From: Bacillus thuringiensis
GTDB lineage: Bacteria > Bacillota > Bacilli > Bacillales > Bacillaceae_G
NCBI RefSeq assembly: GCF_014932895.1
Contig: NZ_JACYOF010000022.1
Location: 1-33,836, forward strand
Length of the DNA: 33,836 bases
Direction of reading: 5' to 3'
Position numbers and translations under genes: made by a program. Below, in pieces: positions 33,338 to 33,836 of this stretch. Position 1 is the stretch's first letter, and every line of letters begins with the position of its first letter. The notes beneath the pieces were generated by a model that ran no database searches, was not told the DNA's origin, and saw nothing but the letters and a program-made list of their open reading frames with translations.

Positions 33338-33397
33338 TATTTAGTCTTATTTCTTTTTTTCACGATTAGAATTTCTTAATAAAAAATTGAATAAAAC

Positions 33398-33448
33398 AGA
33401 TCGCTTTCCTTTATCCTAGCCTCGCTAGGTGGGTTGCGATCTTTTTTC
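33398..33448 (+). terminator. Second terminator-like hairpin
   Basis: AGATCGC pairs with GCGATCT (33398-33404, 33436-33442), with an inner CTAGC/GCTAG stem, followed by TTTTTT. Confidence 0.6.
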
Positions 33449-33599
33449 ATATTTTGACATACTGCAGTGAGTAGCACTTACTCACTCGCATTGTGTAATC
33501 CCCGTAACCTGCAATAGCGAAGCCCATCTGCGAAGCTTCGCTCGAATTTTTCTTTTCTAAATTTATAGAGCATTTTTTCCAGAAACGGATAGTCTGTTA

Positions 33600-33836
33600 A
33601 TATGCACATTAAGTATGTAAATACCCCTTCACTATCAAGCTAACAAGAACAAGTTATCCCAAAACAATAAATAATAGCAACCTGCACAAAATTTTCGTTC
33701 TGGGGTAATTCTGAATTCTTAAGTTGATAGGCATGGGGTAACATCACATCGCTATCAAGCTAATAAAAAGAAATGCCCCCTAAAATGAAAAAATACGCTA
33801 TTCTTTCTGTAGAATCATAGGAAAGGATGGCGTTTT
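33600..33836. repeat. bcr-type repeats, last copies, running off the window
   Basis: CACTATCAAGCTAA, then TTCGTTCTGGGGTAATTC, CTTAAGTTGATAGGCATGGG, CGCTATCAAGCTAA, CCCCCTAAAATGAAAAAATA and the tail hairpin (ATTCTTTC ... GAAAGGAT) ending at the window edge. Same module order as at 25790-25941. 33449-33599 holds nothing recognisable. Confidence 0.75.

Noticed and set aside
1-33836. CRISPR array
   Set aside because: The repeats seen are palindromic bcr-type units at irregular distances; no regular repeat-spacer pattern and no cas genes.
1-33836. tRNA or rRNA genes
   Set aside because: No tRNA-like cloverleaf with a T-arm GTTCRA motif and no conserved rRNA segment was seen.

Overview
The window looks like accessory DNA of a Bacillus cereus group bacterium (cereus/thuringiensis type). 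The reasons are low GC with strong AGGAGG-type ribosome binding sites, a tricistronic GerA-type spore germination operon, a PlcR-like regulator, small Bacillus families (BC1881-like, DUF2642, CD3324-like), an IS240-like IS6 element, and about ten copies of short dispersed hairpin repeats of the bcr / IS231-end type. Chromosome or large plasmid cannot be decided from the sequence. The germination gene order B-A-C is that of the plasmid-borne gerX operon of pXO1.

Layout. 1-510: 3' end of an IS605-family tnpB with its hairpin right end. 711-986: small CD3324-type regulator. 1501-5784 (minus): a complete lantibiotic-immunity-type operon (LanF ATPase, two permeases LanE and LanG, OmpR-type regulator, histidine kinase) with no peptide biosynthesis genes; a direct repeat one helical turn apart lies at its promoter. 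6699-8250 (plus): a second two-component system. It is convergent with 8279-9954 (minus), a second ABC exporter. 10326-11654 (minus): a membrane-anchored alpha/beta hydrolase whose promoter, leader and ribosome binding site are a diverged duplicate of the start of that exporter gene.

11.9-22.7 kb is a decaying mosaic. It holds DUF4177, a GNAT acetyltransferase, a higher-GC patch (HxlR fragment plus CPBP protease), frameshifted barnase and barstar, an esterase, a solo IS605 right end, small Bacillus proteins, a frameshifted CarD, an acyl-ACP desaturase remnant and a frameshifted IS6 element. 22.8-25.5 kb: an orphan PlcR-like regulator between two copies of a terminator repeat, then a divergent Lrp regulator and metallo-hydrolase pair. 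26.2-29.95 kb: the germination operon with a sigma-G-like promoter. 30.1-30.6 kb: remnant of an AadK-type aminoglycoside adenylyltransferase. 30.87-33.28 kb: a MarR - isochorismatase - MFS efflux operon with a 23-bp palindrome over its -35 box.

The strongest theme is envelope-stress and antimicrobial-peptide defence: two sensor/ABC modules plus a hydrolase that has captured the promoter of one of them, followed by a MarR-controlled efflux operon. A second theme is gene decay. Several reading frames are broken by single-base losses, three of them in A-runs, which could be real decay, slippage or consensus error.
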